64,000 nt of DNA from Globisporangium splendens (lineage: Eukaryota; Oomycota; Peronosporomycetes; Pythiales; Pythiaceae): positions 1-64,000 of the forward strand of contig VFIW01000044.1 of the NCBI GenBank assembly GCA_006386115.1, given 5' to 3'. Shown one piece after another: positions 28,980 to 39,771 of this stretch. The position numbers and the translations under genes are program-made. A model generated the notes under the pieces. That model did no database searches, had not been told where the DNA came from, and worked only from the letters and a program-made list of their open reading frames with translations. How positions within the stretch are numbered: position 1 is the stretch's first letter; every line of letters begins with the position of its first letter.

Positions 28980-29689
28980 AGGTTTGCACTCCGTCGTGTC
29001 GGCTCCATCTTTGCACTTGAGTAGCGGAAAGAATGCCGATCAAGTCAAGTCCGTGCATGCGAAGAGCGCTTTGATGCCACCGCCAACATGATAGTAGCTG
29101 TTTCTGATGGCCAACAACGAACTGGTTACCTCGTTAACTCTTGGTTCTTCCTTTCTGTGTGCCGTTTACTATTGTCCCCTTGCTGAAGACAAGTGAAAAG
29201 AACGCGCTGTCAACTTCAAGAAGCTGCCAGTAGTCCAACTGTTTTTGACCAGACTGCCAGCAAACAAATCAGTAACCATTCTTGAGACCGCTACGACATG
29301 CAGTCAAATGCACCAACTTGAACAAATCTCGAAAAGACAAGCCAAATAGCAACAACCGGTTAAATATCACATCACAGATTTGTTGGTCAATTAGCCACAC
29401 TGTCAGGCTTTCGCATAACAGGGGTTCAACAGACACTCCGACATCAGTAACTGGTTGGAGCATTCGACTTGCTCAGCTGTGGGCAAAACAACAACACTGC
29501 TGGAGATCTCGATCAGATATGTTCGAGGCGAGACCCTGCGCACGACCTCTCAATCCTCCAGTAAATAACCAACAACGCATTTTGCATCGATCTTTCATCA
29601 GGAACCCACCGAGAAGCTTGGATACTGCATCCCACTCAAACAAGCAACTAATCAACCGGCTAAAAACAGTTTTGAGGACAGTAGAGGGA
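28980..29689. other. Intergenic region before M3
   Basis: No gene recognised. It begins with remains of an M-type intron 3 and ends at the M3 upstream element. Confidence 0.45.
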
Positions 29690-29722
29690 GGTACTATTCT
29701 TCTCGTCAGTGCCACTGTGCGC
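29690..29722 (+). promoter_or_regulatory. Conserved upstream element of M3
   Basis: GGTACTATTCTTCTCGTCAG, then TGCCACTGTGCGC, begins 127 nt before the M3 ATG. It matches the M1 element in sequence and spacing. Confidence 0.6.
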
Positions 29723-29816
29723 ATCAGCATCGCCTGACATCTGCTTTTGATTTGCTATTCCTCTGTGCTGCAAGCGGTGTCCCAAACGAGACTTTAAACT
29801 GCAGGCGCACTGACTC

Positions 29817-31339
29817 ATGCAGGCGGCGCAGGACGGAGAAATAGGTGCCAGTGCGGGCGCAGCAGCCCCAGAAGACACCACCGCCATGGCGCCGAGAGGA
29901 CGGCGGCGCCTCACGCCCGCGACGCTCGAGGAGAAGCGCGCGCGCCAGCGAGCGTACGTCAAGAAGAGCTACTACCGGCAGCTGGTACGTCATGTTATAC
30001 ATAGCCGTAGCTACTGGGCGGCATAACTATGTGGCGGATGCTTACGCTGCGTGTCTGTTTCTGTGTGTGCATGCGATAATATGTGTATGTGTGTGCATAT
30101 GACGCGGGATGGGTGGGAATGGGAAACCAGAACACTGTGAACGAGTTGAAAGAGCAAGTGCGACTGTTAGAAGCGGAATACGCTCGCGTCATCGGACTTC
30201 AGACCGTACCCACTTCGTCAAAGGCGCATCTGCCTCGTTCCAAATCTCGTCCTAAAGAGAGTAACGGCGAAGAAGTGAATGCACTCGTGGACGTGTATGC
30301 GCAGTTGACGCTGCAGAAAGAGGAGCTCCGCAAGGAGAACGAGGCGCTGAAGGCGGCGGCGCTGACCCACGCCAAGTTCCAGCGCCTTGTGCAGACCACC
30401 ATGGAGGCGGAAATGGTGAGTACCATTTTTACTGCATCTGTCGTTTGACACTTCCGCACACGCCTCTGACAGGTTCTACTATCATTCATTTGATTTGACA
30501 ACTCATGCAGAAGCCGTTGCCTCCCGATCCGGAAATGCCCATTTTGATTAATCCATACACACTGGAAGAGTGCCAGCAGATCACAATCACGACCTATGAC
30601 GAGATCTTGAAGTTCCAGACAGGCTACGCGTATCGGGAAAGTACCGGCGCGAACGTGCTCGGCTGGCGCGACGAGCGCCGCGTGCTTGAGAACGACCAGT
30701 TCCAGTTTTCGGTGAGAAAGATCTTCCACGGCAAGACGGCGGCCGAGCTGTCGCTAGGCGGCTGGCGGGTGAACTCGACGACCAGGTTTCGTAATGTCTA
30801 TACCGAGTCGATCGACGTTAAATTCCACGTCATGCAGCAGGTGGACGCGGACAATGTGGTCATGTACCGCGTGCTGCACAGTCTGGACGGACTCTATGTG
30901 AACAAGACGTTGTTCCTCACGACTCGGCTTCGCACTGAGACGGGATACATAATCCTGTTTCGGTCACTGGATCCTGAAGGGCGGATACTTGAGTCTATTC
31001 CTTCGGCTACCGAGCCTGAGGTAGAGGCTGATGTGGGTCGCACCAGCCAAGGAAAGCAGTATCGGTGGCTGAATTTGTACTCCTGGTAAGGTCTGCTTGG
31101 CGCTATTGGATCCCTTATGACAAAACTGTCAGATGTGCTGACGTGATATTGCTATGATGCGTGTGCGCGTGTGTGTGTGCAGGGTGATCTTTGACGAAGT
31201 CGGCGAGAACGGCGAACACTGCTATTTCGACTTCAACGGCATTTTGCCCAACCAGTCGGGCAAGTGGATGCTCGAGATGCTGCTCGTGGTGCTCAGGTGG
31301 GAGAACATAGTCGTCGGTCCCATCTTTGCGCTTCAATAG
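29817..31339 (+). CDS. M3: bZIP-like/START-like oomycete family protein
   Basis: Exons 29817-29984, 30131-30415, 30511-31085 and 31183-31339 (394 residues), all with GT-AG borders at the positions used by M1 and M2. It begins MQAAQDGEIGAS and has an Ala/Gly-rich extension before the basic region EEKRARQRAYVKKSYYRQL. The coiled coil is NELKEQVRLLEAEYARV. The START-like part keeps NPYTLEECQQ, GANVLGWRDERR and RTETGYIILFRSLDP. Introns are diverged in sequence from M1/M2 but sit at identical places. It is preceded by the conserved upstream element. It is the best unduplicated reference for the array and shows that M2's exon 4, not M1's, is the ancestral-like form. Confidence 0.82.
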
Positions 31340-31689
31340 CGGAACAAAATTCTGACCCAAGTCTGTGCTGTGACGAGCGCTGTCACCAAAATTTTGAAGC
31401 AGCAGTTATTTTTGCTGGTGACACCAACATTTTTGAAAGAATTGCTGGTGTCTATTTTTTGGTTCAAATCGAACCGGTTTTCTCTCTTTAGCTCTTCTAA
31501 ACTACGCAGTGTGGTGACAGTTATAAATTGATAGAGTACAGCCGGATAAGTCTCGCCTGACATCTTCTTTATTTGTTGATATTGGCAGCGACTGCTCTTT
31601 TTGAAGGGTGAATAAAAGTAGTGTTCACCACCAGAACGCTTTGGATCCATAAATGACTCCCGACAATCATAACGAGAAAAACGCGCGAT

Positions 31690-33021
31690 GAACCAAGCGC
31701 CGTGCTCGTCGAGGACGAGCGCCAGCGGCTCCACGTCAAGCGCAGCTACTGCCGCAAGCTGGTTCCGTGTGCGCTGATGCATCTGCTGTGTCTATCGTAG
31801 TGGTAATGAGGAGCTACTCTCGTGTACGTGGACGCTGATGCTTGTTTTTATTGTTATGGTGCTGCCACACAGAACAGGATCAATGAGATGCGCGACGAGG
31901 TGCGGCTACTGGAGCACGAATACGCGCAGGTGGCGAAGTTCTGAGCGCTGACACTGAACAGCGCGCGCCGCTGTCGCGATGGAGACATGGAGAAGATGGA
32001 GTCGTACACAGAGATCTTGGCGCTCAAGGAAGAGCAAAGAAAACAAGCAGCTCCAAATGCTCGTGAGGGAGCACACCAAGTTCCAGCTAAAGGCGCAGCG
32101 GTTCTTGATCAAAGACCAACAAGAACAGGTACGTTTAAAGCAAATTGTGAGCATGCTCTTGATCTGCTCGACTGCGATTGCATTCATGTTATGGACCTGT
32201 TCCAATTTGTCATCTTGGTTACCACAGCTGGAAGCGAATGATCCGAGTACATCGCTCGACGCTTGCCGCGAGCTCGCGCAGGCGTCGCAGAGGGAGATCG
32301 CGCGGTTCCTCCAGAGCAACTCCTACTCAACCACCGGCGCGAGTCTGTTTGGCTGGTGCAACCGACGCAAGGTCGAGGATGGCTCGCTCAAGTTTTCCGC
32401 CAAGAAGTTTTCTACGGAGTCACGCCGCTGGAGCTGTCCGCGCGCGGCTGGCAGGTGACGTCCACGGCGCAGGGGTTGCGGCAACTGCACTCGCCCAACA
32501 TGAGCATGAACATAAGCATCAAGCGCGTGCAAGTCGTGAACGACGATAACGTGATCATCTACCGGGTCTTCCACGGCACAGCGCGAGGTGGCGTCACCGT
32601 CAAGTCGCTCTTTCTCGTCACGCGGCTCACGACAGGGACAGGTTTCATGATCCTCTTCCGCTCCATCGACTATGCGCGCGTGAGTGTCTCAGCATTGTCC
32701 GCGGCGGACGGCGGCTCCGATCGTGATCCGCCCGTTCAATGGATGGACATGTTTGCATGGTGCGTTGCCCCTTCTTCACAGAAACGTATGGACGTTCTGT
32801 TCTGCCTTTGTTAATCACTCACACACTTGCGCTCTTGTTGCATCTTCAGGATCATCTTTGACCACGCAGGAGACGACGGCGAGCACTGCTGCTTCGACTT
32901 TGGCAGTGTCGTCCCGAGCACCGACGCTGCGGGGTCCCATCTGTGGATGATGGAGGTGCTGCTCATCGCGCTGCGCTGGGAGACCAAAGTGATACATTTG
33001 CCCTCTGCGCCGAATGAATGA
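31690..33021 (+). pseudogene. M4: decayed M-family gene
   Basis: All four exons can be traced, but the gene is broken. Exon 1 keeps DERQRLHVKRSYCRKL (near 31706-31757), but the ATG before it is in another frame and the donor reads GTTCCG. Exon 2 (NRINEMRDEVRLLEHEYAQV, from about 31875) meets a TGA at about 31942. Exon 3 starts in one frame (FLQSNSYSTTGASLFGW) and continues in another (YGVTPLELSARGWQVTSTAQ ... GTGFMILFRSIDYA), so it has a frameshift near 32400. Exon 4 (from about 32850: IIFDHAGDDGEHCCFDFG) is intact to the TGA ending at 33021. It is closer to M5 than to M1-M3 in sequence style. Confidence 0.8.
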
Positions 33022-34018
33022 CGAGCCACAGTAGCACTCTCCGATGTGTCAGCAGCGAGAATTAAAGCGATGACCGTCATGGATATGTAGACGAGAGCGA
33101 AGCCCCATCCATCCATTTCCAGTAACGGGGACTACACTGTAGGTGCTCTCACCTTCGATCCAAGCGCCAAAGCCTTCAAGTGCTCGTGCAATTGGGCACT
33201 TAAAGCAAGAGCGCCTAGAGGACAACCGAACGAGCCGCATGCTGCTGATCACCCGAGTACATGCGTGACAGAGTCTCGTGGCAGAACCAGTTGGACGACG
33301 CACACGGCTCTACCCTCATCCCATGGTCCGCCTTCACCCTGATTGATGAAGCGCAGTGTGCCCGGATTGTGCACCAACGATGGATTTTGTTTCTTAGCGA
33401 TGAGTTGCTCGAATTGAGTGCACTGCACTTTCACGCATTATTTAAATGGTGATGCTGCTTGAGCTGCTGTCAACAACGAGGAGAGAATATCGAGCTTCAG
33501 AGCGGCGTCTGCTTCGTGATCAGATGCGGGTGCAGATGCCGCCGTCATCACCATCCACGCGCATCCGCAGTGAAGCGATGGAGAGAGCGTGTGTTGCGTC
33601 AACGTCGTTGCGCAGCCAGGCCATCGTCCCCGCCGATCATCCATCCCCAGCCTGCACTGCACTCCATCCTCAAGCGTGAACCCGCAGCAGCTCTCACCTC
33701 TCTCAGCAAATGTCACGCAAATTGAAGGTTTACTCTCGCTTTAAACAGGCATATTCGTCTACAAAACACCGATCAATTAGCTGTAAATGCTTGTTACTCG
33801 ATATAAAGAGGTGTATAAACCCATCCTCGTTGCCAGCTGATTTTCTTCTCCTTCTGACGCGCCCATCCCCCTTCGCCTTCTTTGTGACTCACGTACCAAA
33901 CAGACAAAACAGACAGGCCGAACAGCAGGCGAGTGAGTGAGCAAGTGAGCTCAAGCGCGCTCCTTAGTTGCCGATTGGCTCGCTGCTGCTGGGAGCGCTT
34001 CACTGACCACAGGACAGG
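33022..34018. other. Intergenic region, nothing recognised
   Basis: Separates pseudogene M4 from M5. Short frames on both strands show no family features. Confidence 0.45.
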
Positions 34019-35510
34019 ATGCCGGCGCAACTGCCGGCGCTGGATGCGGCGACGCCCATGACGGCCGAGGAGAAGAAGGAGCGCCAGCGGCTCCACGTGC
34101 GCCGCAGCTACTACCGCAAGCTGGTGAGTCATGCGCTCTAAGCAATCGGAAGATGTTATTGTTTTTTTTCCTGTACTATGGTGTGGCTGTTCCTTATGTA
34201 CCACGCACGCCCTTCTCACTAAGGTTTCCCTTCTCCAGTGAAACCTTAGTGAGCCACTTGGAGTGCTTGGTTGTTGCGTGTTTGAGAGCAACACGGCCAT
34301 CCGTCCACATTTTGTTAATCGCCGCCATGCTGTCGTGACGATTCGTGCAGAACCGCATGGACGAGATGCGCGAGCAGGTGCGCGCGCTCAAGGAGCAGTA
34401 CATGGACGCGATCAAGCAGCGCGAGGCGCTCGCCAACTCGTCGGACGCGGCCAAGGAGCAGCAGCGCGCCGTCGCGCTCTACGCGCAGATCTCGCGCGCC
34501 AAGGAGCAGCTACTCGAGGAGAATGCCGCGCTCCAGAAAATGGTCGCCGACCAGAACGCAGTCACGCACAAGATGAGCCAGTTGCTCATCGAGTTCCAGA
34601 ACGAGCAGGTGTGCATATGCGAATGCTTAGATACTCTGTGGGCATCCAATCATGCTGACGCGCGTTGCTGTGCATGTATGTATACAGGACCATACGGAAG
34701 CCGCCTTCTTTGACGCGCTGCTGAAGAATCCGTACGACCTGCGCGTGCCCATGACGGTGGAGGAGTGCCAGCAGCTCGCGTGGAACACGTACATGGACGT
34801 CCTCAAGTTCATGCAGAGCAACTCGTTCCTCACGACCGGCGCGATCGCGTTCGGATGGCGCGACCGTCGGCGTCTCGAGGGCGATCGCCTCAAGTTCTCG
34901 CTCAAGAAGAGGTTCACACACATTTCGCCGTTCCACTTGGCGCGCCGCAGCTGGGACGTGCTCTCGTCCGCGGAGCAGCACGGCACGCTGTACTCAGCGT
35001 CGCTCAAGCTCAACATCTACACGCCGCAGGTGATCGACGAGAACAACGTCGTGATCTTCCGCGTGTTCAGCTTGCCCGACGGCACGGTTGTGGCCAAGTC
35101 ACTGTACCTCGTGAGCAGCTTCCAGGTCGAGAGTGGGTACGTGATCATTTTCCGGTCGATCGCCAAGGAGCGCTTACGGAAAAAGTACCAGGACGAGTTT
35201 GAGGACCCAAAAACCCACGAGGAGCTCATGCAGCACTGGATTGGCGAAGTGTTCACCTGGTAAGTTGCTTGTTTATGCTGTTGATGACGAGGCTATGAGG
35301 CAAATGCTGACTCATGCTTTTACATTGGAATGCGTGTACAGGATCATCTTTGAGGAGTCGGGAGACGACTGCATCCTGGACTTTGGCGGCGACATTCCGG
35401 GCTCCGAGACTGCGGGATCGGACATCTGGATGCTCGAAGTGCTGCTCATTGCCTTGCGCTGGGAGGCCAAGGTGAATGGCCCGATCTTCTCCATCACGGG
35501 CACGTGTTAG
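34019..35510 (+). CDS. M5: bZIP-like/START-like oomycete family protein
   Basis: Exons 34019-34123, 34351-34608, 34688-35259 and 35342-35510 (367 residues). Intron positions match M1-M3, but intron 1 is longer (227 nt) and contains a perfect 14-bp hairpin. The protein begins MPAQLPALDAATP, then EEKKERQRLHVRRSYYRKL and the coiled-coil exon (NRMDEMREQVRALKEQYMDA). Its START-like domain keeps GAIAFGWRDRRRLEGDRLKF, VESGYVIIFRSIA and WMLEVLLIALRWE. It is strongly GC-rich compared with M1-M3 and clearly a different subclade. The basic region suggests DNA binding; the C-terminal fold suggests lipid or small-molecule binding. Both are inferences. Confidence 0.82.
34215..34253 (+). repeat. Perfect 14-bp hairpin inside M5 intron 1
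   Basis: CTCACTAAGGTTTC, an 11-nt loop, then GAAACCTTAGTGAG. It could be a small inverted-repeat transposon footprint or a structured intron element. Confidence 0.75.
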
Positions 35511-36233
35511 TGGGTGTGGGTCATTAGATATTTGCGCACAAAAGCACACACAAGACAGCTAGGTACATTATGTAAATCAACAATGCGTGCCCATTTTGCG
35601 TTCAGCAAAGAAACCTCAGCCACACATCACAGAGCTATCCCTTGTTGTAACGATCCCATGAACTGACAACATCCTCCGTTTAGTAACATTTTCTCGAGGA
35701 TCATTTGTCTCCCATTTTCCAAATAAGGAAGCGGTGTGGCATTCGATGAGGCGATGCTTGACGACTCGAGTATCACTCATATTGCTTAAAATCGTAGTTG
35801 CTGCATAGCTGCATGTGTGGGAGAACGTGCTTCCCTAGCGAAGCGTAAACTCAGTTGGGAAATCGAGTACACTATTTGTGCAGTCCGATAGCCTAGGAGA
35901 GTCAGGGCTATCGTCGCCTGAGTGCAACAAGAGTAATAATGAACGTCGTGGACCGCCTGAATTAAGTCATCTTCGGCATGCTACTTCTCCGGAACGGTTG
36001 TGCCGTTTTAGTATGTTTGGAACACTCACGATTTATCGAGTCAACCCATCTGCAGTTTTTTGTGTGGTAGAAAATATGCAAAAGTCAACGCCACCTTAAT
36101 TTATTGACCACAGAATGTATGTCTCGTTAAAACAAGGGATAACTCTGTATTTTGTGAGTCAAAATATGTGTAAACCGGTACCGGATCTCGATACAAAGCT
36201 CATCGAATTATACTTCCACGTCAGACGAGCCAG
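35511..36233. other. Intergenic region, nothing recognised
   Basis: Between M5 and pseudogene M6. AT-richer than M5. No gene supported. Confidence 0.45.
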
Positions 36234-36960
36234 GTGTCTGCGAATAAATTACAGCCATTGCATTCTCTAAGGCGGCGGATACGCGACGAAGATCGCTTCA
36301 GCGTGTGGGAACCAGACACGTCGGCAGAGTGCAAAGAGGTCACGACCAAGACGTATGTGCAGATCCAGCGGTTTCTCCAGAGCAATTCGTATTTAACCAC
36401 CGGCGCCACGATCTTCGGATGGCGCGACCGCCACAAAGGCGGAAGGCGATCGTCTCAAATTCTCGCTGAAAAAGGTGTTTCCAGGCGCGACGGCAAGCGA
36501 TTTATCGCAGCACAGTTGGGAACTCGCTGCGTGTCCGACGCAGCACTGCGGTCTTCACTCGGCCGAGATGAGCGCGAGGCTCTACCGCGCGCAGACCGTC
36601 GACGAGAACAATGTCGTGATCTACCGGATTTTCTACAGCGACGACGGGAAGCGCGCGGCCAAGTCGCTGTTCCTGGTCTCACACATCGAGATCGAGAAAG
36701 GGTACGTCTTGCTGCTTCGCTTTATCGACGGTGACCGACTGCGCGAGAACTACGTGGACGAAGTGTTTAGTGTTTGAGAACAGCGTCTTTGAAGAGCAGG
36801 CGCAGTGGATTCATACCTTCTCGTGGCTCATCTTCGAACAGGTAGGCGACAGCTGCAAGCTGGACTTTGGCGAAGCACGAACCTCGCTAGCTGCACGCTC
36901 TGGGTGCTCGAAGCGCTGCTGATCACGCTGCGATGAGAAAGCAAAGTGATCGGACTGGTT
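36234..36960 (+). pseudogene. M6: decayed M-family copy lacking intron 3
   Basis: The START-like part is recognisable: FLQSNSYLTTGATIFGWRDR in one frame, then VFPGATASDLSQHSWELAAC and ENNVVIYRIFYSDDGKRAAK in another, so there is a frameshift near 36440. Further along TFSW is followed directly by LIFEQVGDSCKLDFG (near 36810-36870); in M1-M5 an intron always splits this W codon. The last part is broken again (LWVLEALLITLR, then TGA, then a KVIGL-like end). Exons 1 and 2 were not found. The missing intron suggests a reverse-transcribed origin or precise intron loss before decay. Confidence 0.78.
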
Positions 36961-37095
36961 TTCTCTCTGGCATCGTAGTTGGCTGCCAGATCTTTATTTT
37001 ATGGAGAAAGCATTTGAGTGATGATGGAGTATGGTGCCAAATCTGTTTTCATTATTTGTTGACCACGTGAAAATGCATTTCGATGCTTCGTAGAT

Positions 37096-38685
37096 TTACG
37101 CTTGGATGGGGGACGCAGAAGATGAGCTGCTGCTGAGCATGGTCGTCAGATCAAACAATGCGGCGTCGATATTGTCTCTAATGAGGCAGATCGCTTCCAT
37201 GTCAGCCGGAGTCAAGCTCACTCTGTCAGACGCTGCGTAAATGGATGTCAGCTTGGATTGCTGCTGCGAGTTCAGCTTCGCGTGAAAGTAATGCTCCAGC
37301 ATCTGCTGCGCACACTTTCTCGACACAGCTCCCAGACTCAAGTTTAATTGCACTCGCCCTGGACGGATGAGCGCAGGATGAACGTTCTCGTGGCGCGTTG
37401 CTGTCATGACGATCATTCGTCCAGGACTCTCAATCATCCCGTCCACTGCGTCCAGGAATCCTGATACCGTCAGAGGGTCATCTTCACCGTCTTTGAAGTG
37501 CCAATATGCGCCATCATTGCACTTTTTGGATTCGGTTGCAAAGGCGATGCAGTCGACATCTTCCAGAACAAACACGACATCCTTGAACATGAGTTCCATT
37601 GGCGCCTGCTCCTCTGCGACGGCAAACTTCAGGTCCTGAAGCACTTCGAGCAGCTCTTTGTTGGTCTTCACTTTTCGCAACGAGATGTTGACAATGTGAC
37701 GCCTCGTGTAATGCGAGATAGCCTTGGTGGTGCTGGTTTTGCCCGAGCCCGAAGGTCCATGAAGGAAGATCCCAAGACGATGCGCAAATCTGTTCACCCC
37801 AAACTTGCCCTCACGATGAGAGAAATCATTCAGAGTTTGGATCAAGCGCGATTTCTCTTGAAAGAACAAGTTGCTGAAGGTTGTGGCATCACTCGCCAGG
37901 TATCGCTTGCAAGATTGCGGAGCGCTGGTTGTTTGCCTGCGGGAGCTTAACATTCGACGTCCGCTTCCTCGGCCTCTTCCTCGTCTTCTGATTTTGCCAC
38001 CGCGCAACGCGCTTGGCACAACTGAGCCGCTCGAGCAGCTTGCTCCCAGCCATTCAAAATGATATCGCGGAGTCTCGTCCTTGAACTTTTTTGCTTCGAG
38101 TTGCTGGTGCTGCTTGAACGCTTTTTCAATGAACGCGTCGATCCTGTCGGAGCCGTCGGGAGCGCTAGAGCGGAAGCGAAAATGAACTTCTCCTGGCGTC
38201 CAGTAGTCATGCATAAACTCGACACCAGGCGTCAATGCGTGCCACAGGTTCACTGGTGGCATCATCTCGGGGTGCAGCCTGCTTGCCTCGCCAAAGTAGT
38301 CACTCTTGGAGCCGGCTTGTTGCTGGTCTTCGACAAGCTCGTAATACATTTTTGGGTCTTCAAGAGCAATGCGTTGCTGGATAATGTACGCTGAGACTGC
38401 CTGCTGCAGCATATGGTTCTTCTCGTCAGGGTCCTTCGTCGAAACTGAAATCGTGCGCACTATTTCATTGTTCTCGAGCCACGTGGCGCAAATGGAGCCG
38501 ACGTAAGGGAGATTGAGCACCCACGCATGGTTCGAGTTCTTGAGCCACGTCCACACCAGTGACGCGAACCAGCTCAAAAAGACAGCGAGCGGCAGGTCGG
38601 CACTGGTGGCAAGTGCGAGTCGGGGGTTTCTGCGGTTCAAACTGGCCAGGTTCCCCTTTCTCGCGGTTGCTTTGGTTCTCGCCAT
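37096..38685 (-). CDS. BCS1-like AAA ATPase, paralogue D
   Basis: Single exon, 529 residues from the ATG at 38685 in context cgccATGg. A start-site element lies 29 nt upstream, which argues against the ATG-like start at 38742. The N-terminus MARTKATARKG nearly equals the histone H3 tail. A hydrophobic stretch (LPLAVFLSWFASLVWTWL) is the likely anchor. The AAA core is the most divergent of the cluster: Walker A is GPSGSGKT, Walker B VVFVLEDVDC, and the sensor region MTATRHENVHPALIRPGR replaces the MTTNHPEKLDP of A-C. Near residues 235-265 the usual acidic linker is replaced by an Arg/Gly-rich stretch (GGKIRRRGRGRGSGRR). The likely role is an AAA chaperone or translocase; the substrate is unknown. 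Confidence 0.88.
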   Translation of the reverse strand: MARTKATARKGNLASLNRRNPRLALATSADLPLAVFLSWFASLVWTWLKNSNHAWVLNLPYVGSICATWLENNEIVRTISVSTKDPDEKNHMLQQAVSAYIIQQRIALEDPKMYYELVEDQQQAGSKSDYFGEASRLHPEMMPPVNLWHALTPGVEFMHDYWTPGEVHFRFRSSAPDGSDRIDAFIEKAFKQHQQLEAKKFKDETPRYHFEWLGASCSSGSVVPSALRGGKIRRRGRGRGSGRRMLSSRRQTTSAPQSCKRYLASDATTFSNLFFQEKSRLIQTLNDFSHREGKFGVNRFAHRLGIFLHGPSGSGKTSTTKAISHYTRRHIVNISLRKVKTNKELLEVLQDLKFAVAEEQAPMELMFKDVVFVLEDVDCIAFATESKKCNDGAYWHFKDGEDDPLTVSGFLDAVDGMIESPGRMIVMTATRHENVHPALIRPGRVQLNLSLGAVSRKCAQQMLEHYFHAKLNSQQQSKLTSIYAASDRVSLTPADMEAICLIRDNIDAALFDLTTMLSSSSSSASPIQA

Positions 38686-38713
38686 GGCGTGATATCTTCT
38701 GCGCACTTGGAGG

Positions 38714-38730
38714 CGAAATACGAAATGAGC
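38714..38730 (-). promoter_or_regulatory. Oomycete Inr/FPR-type start-site element of AAA gene D
   Basis: On the minus strand GCTCATTTCGTATTTCG fits the GCTCATTYYNYAWTTT form and lies 29 nt before the ATG at 38685. If this is the start site, translation cannot begin further upstream. Confidence 0.6.
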
Positions 38731-38941
38731 AACTGCAGGCACAGCCAGCAGAGCTCAATCCCGAACATGCTCGTGAGTGATGGTGCACCAACAAAGTGCA
38801 TCCATTGCAGTGTTGTTGACGCACTGTGATTCGCCAGCGTTGCTGGAGCTGTAAATTGTCACACGGAGACCGTCACTCATAGCCACTTACTGAAGTTCTC
38901 TCTGATCTTGGCGTTCCCAGCTCTCCACTCGCCAATCCGCC

Positions 38942-39430
38942 ATGGACGTAAAAGTTGCCTCCAAGGTTGCTCAGCACACCTTATCGCCACTTGTCCAGCC
39001 AGCGAATGCGAAAGCGACGACTGCTCCCCCAGCCTGTTTCTCGATGTGCTCATGCTCAACGCCGTGCCCGTGCTGCTCCAGCTGCTGTTCAAGCTGATCA
39101 GCAACCCAAATGCAGGCTTCGTCTTCGCGAGATCTTGGCGACGACGACGTAATACTACATTATGGACGAGTCGGTGCATCGGCACAGCCACTTGCTGCAA
39201 AAGGCGATGTTGGCACACCAGACCGAGATCTTGCGGTTTACGCTGCGCGGGAAGGATATCCGATACGACCGTCGAGCGCGAGCTCAGCGACGAAGCAGCG
39301 GGAGATCTGGAGAAGTTGAAACCGAGTGATGCTGCGAAGAAGGACAGCGACGATTATTATTCAGACGACGAGTCATCCGAGAGCACTCCAGAGGACAGCG
39401 AAAGCAGCGTTTCGCCTGTCGACATGTGAA
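38942..39430 (+). pseudogene. Fragment of AAA gene B
   Basis: Starts with the equivalent ATG (MDVKVAS against MDMEVVS in B) and runs to about residue 170 of B. SPLVQPANA, then (after frameshifts) MLNAVPVLLQLLFK, NPNAGFVF, RELSDEAAGDLEKLKPSDAA and a YYSDDESSES acidic stretch can be matched. Several indels break the frame, and the AAA core is absent. It is the upstream part of an inverted copy of the A-B block whose B body has been deleted. Confidence 0.85.
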
Positions 39431-39771
39431 AGACTCGGGAGCTGCAATCTACACCATCCGCACCGAACACAGAGAGATCGCGACATTTCAATCCACCAAA
39501 GCTCGCACCGACTGGGTTAATTGTTGCATCTGCAACATAAGCCTCCCCGTTATTGCATGGCTTCCAGCCAGTGGTCGGCTCTCACAATGCGCTCATGCAC
39601 AAAGATCTTCACTCACATAAATACCATCATCATTCATCCATGCAAACCGTTTCAATGGGGTGCCTCCTTCTCACCTCCAGCGCAACAGGCACGACAGCCA
39701 AGTTGGCCTGGTGTCCACCGTTTCCACTCTCCTTTTTGAAACCTCTCCAACACTCCAAAGTGTCCAGTGCA

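Noticed and set aside
28550..28981. 143-codon plus-strand frame ending in the M exon-3 tail
   Set aside because: Its first two thirds are antisense to the PIF/Harbinger fragment; only the last 25 codons belong to the M family.
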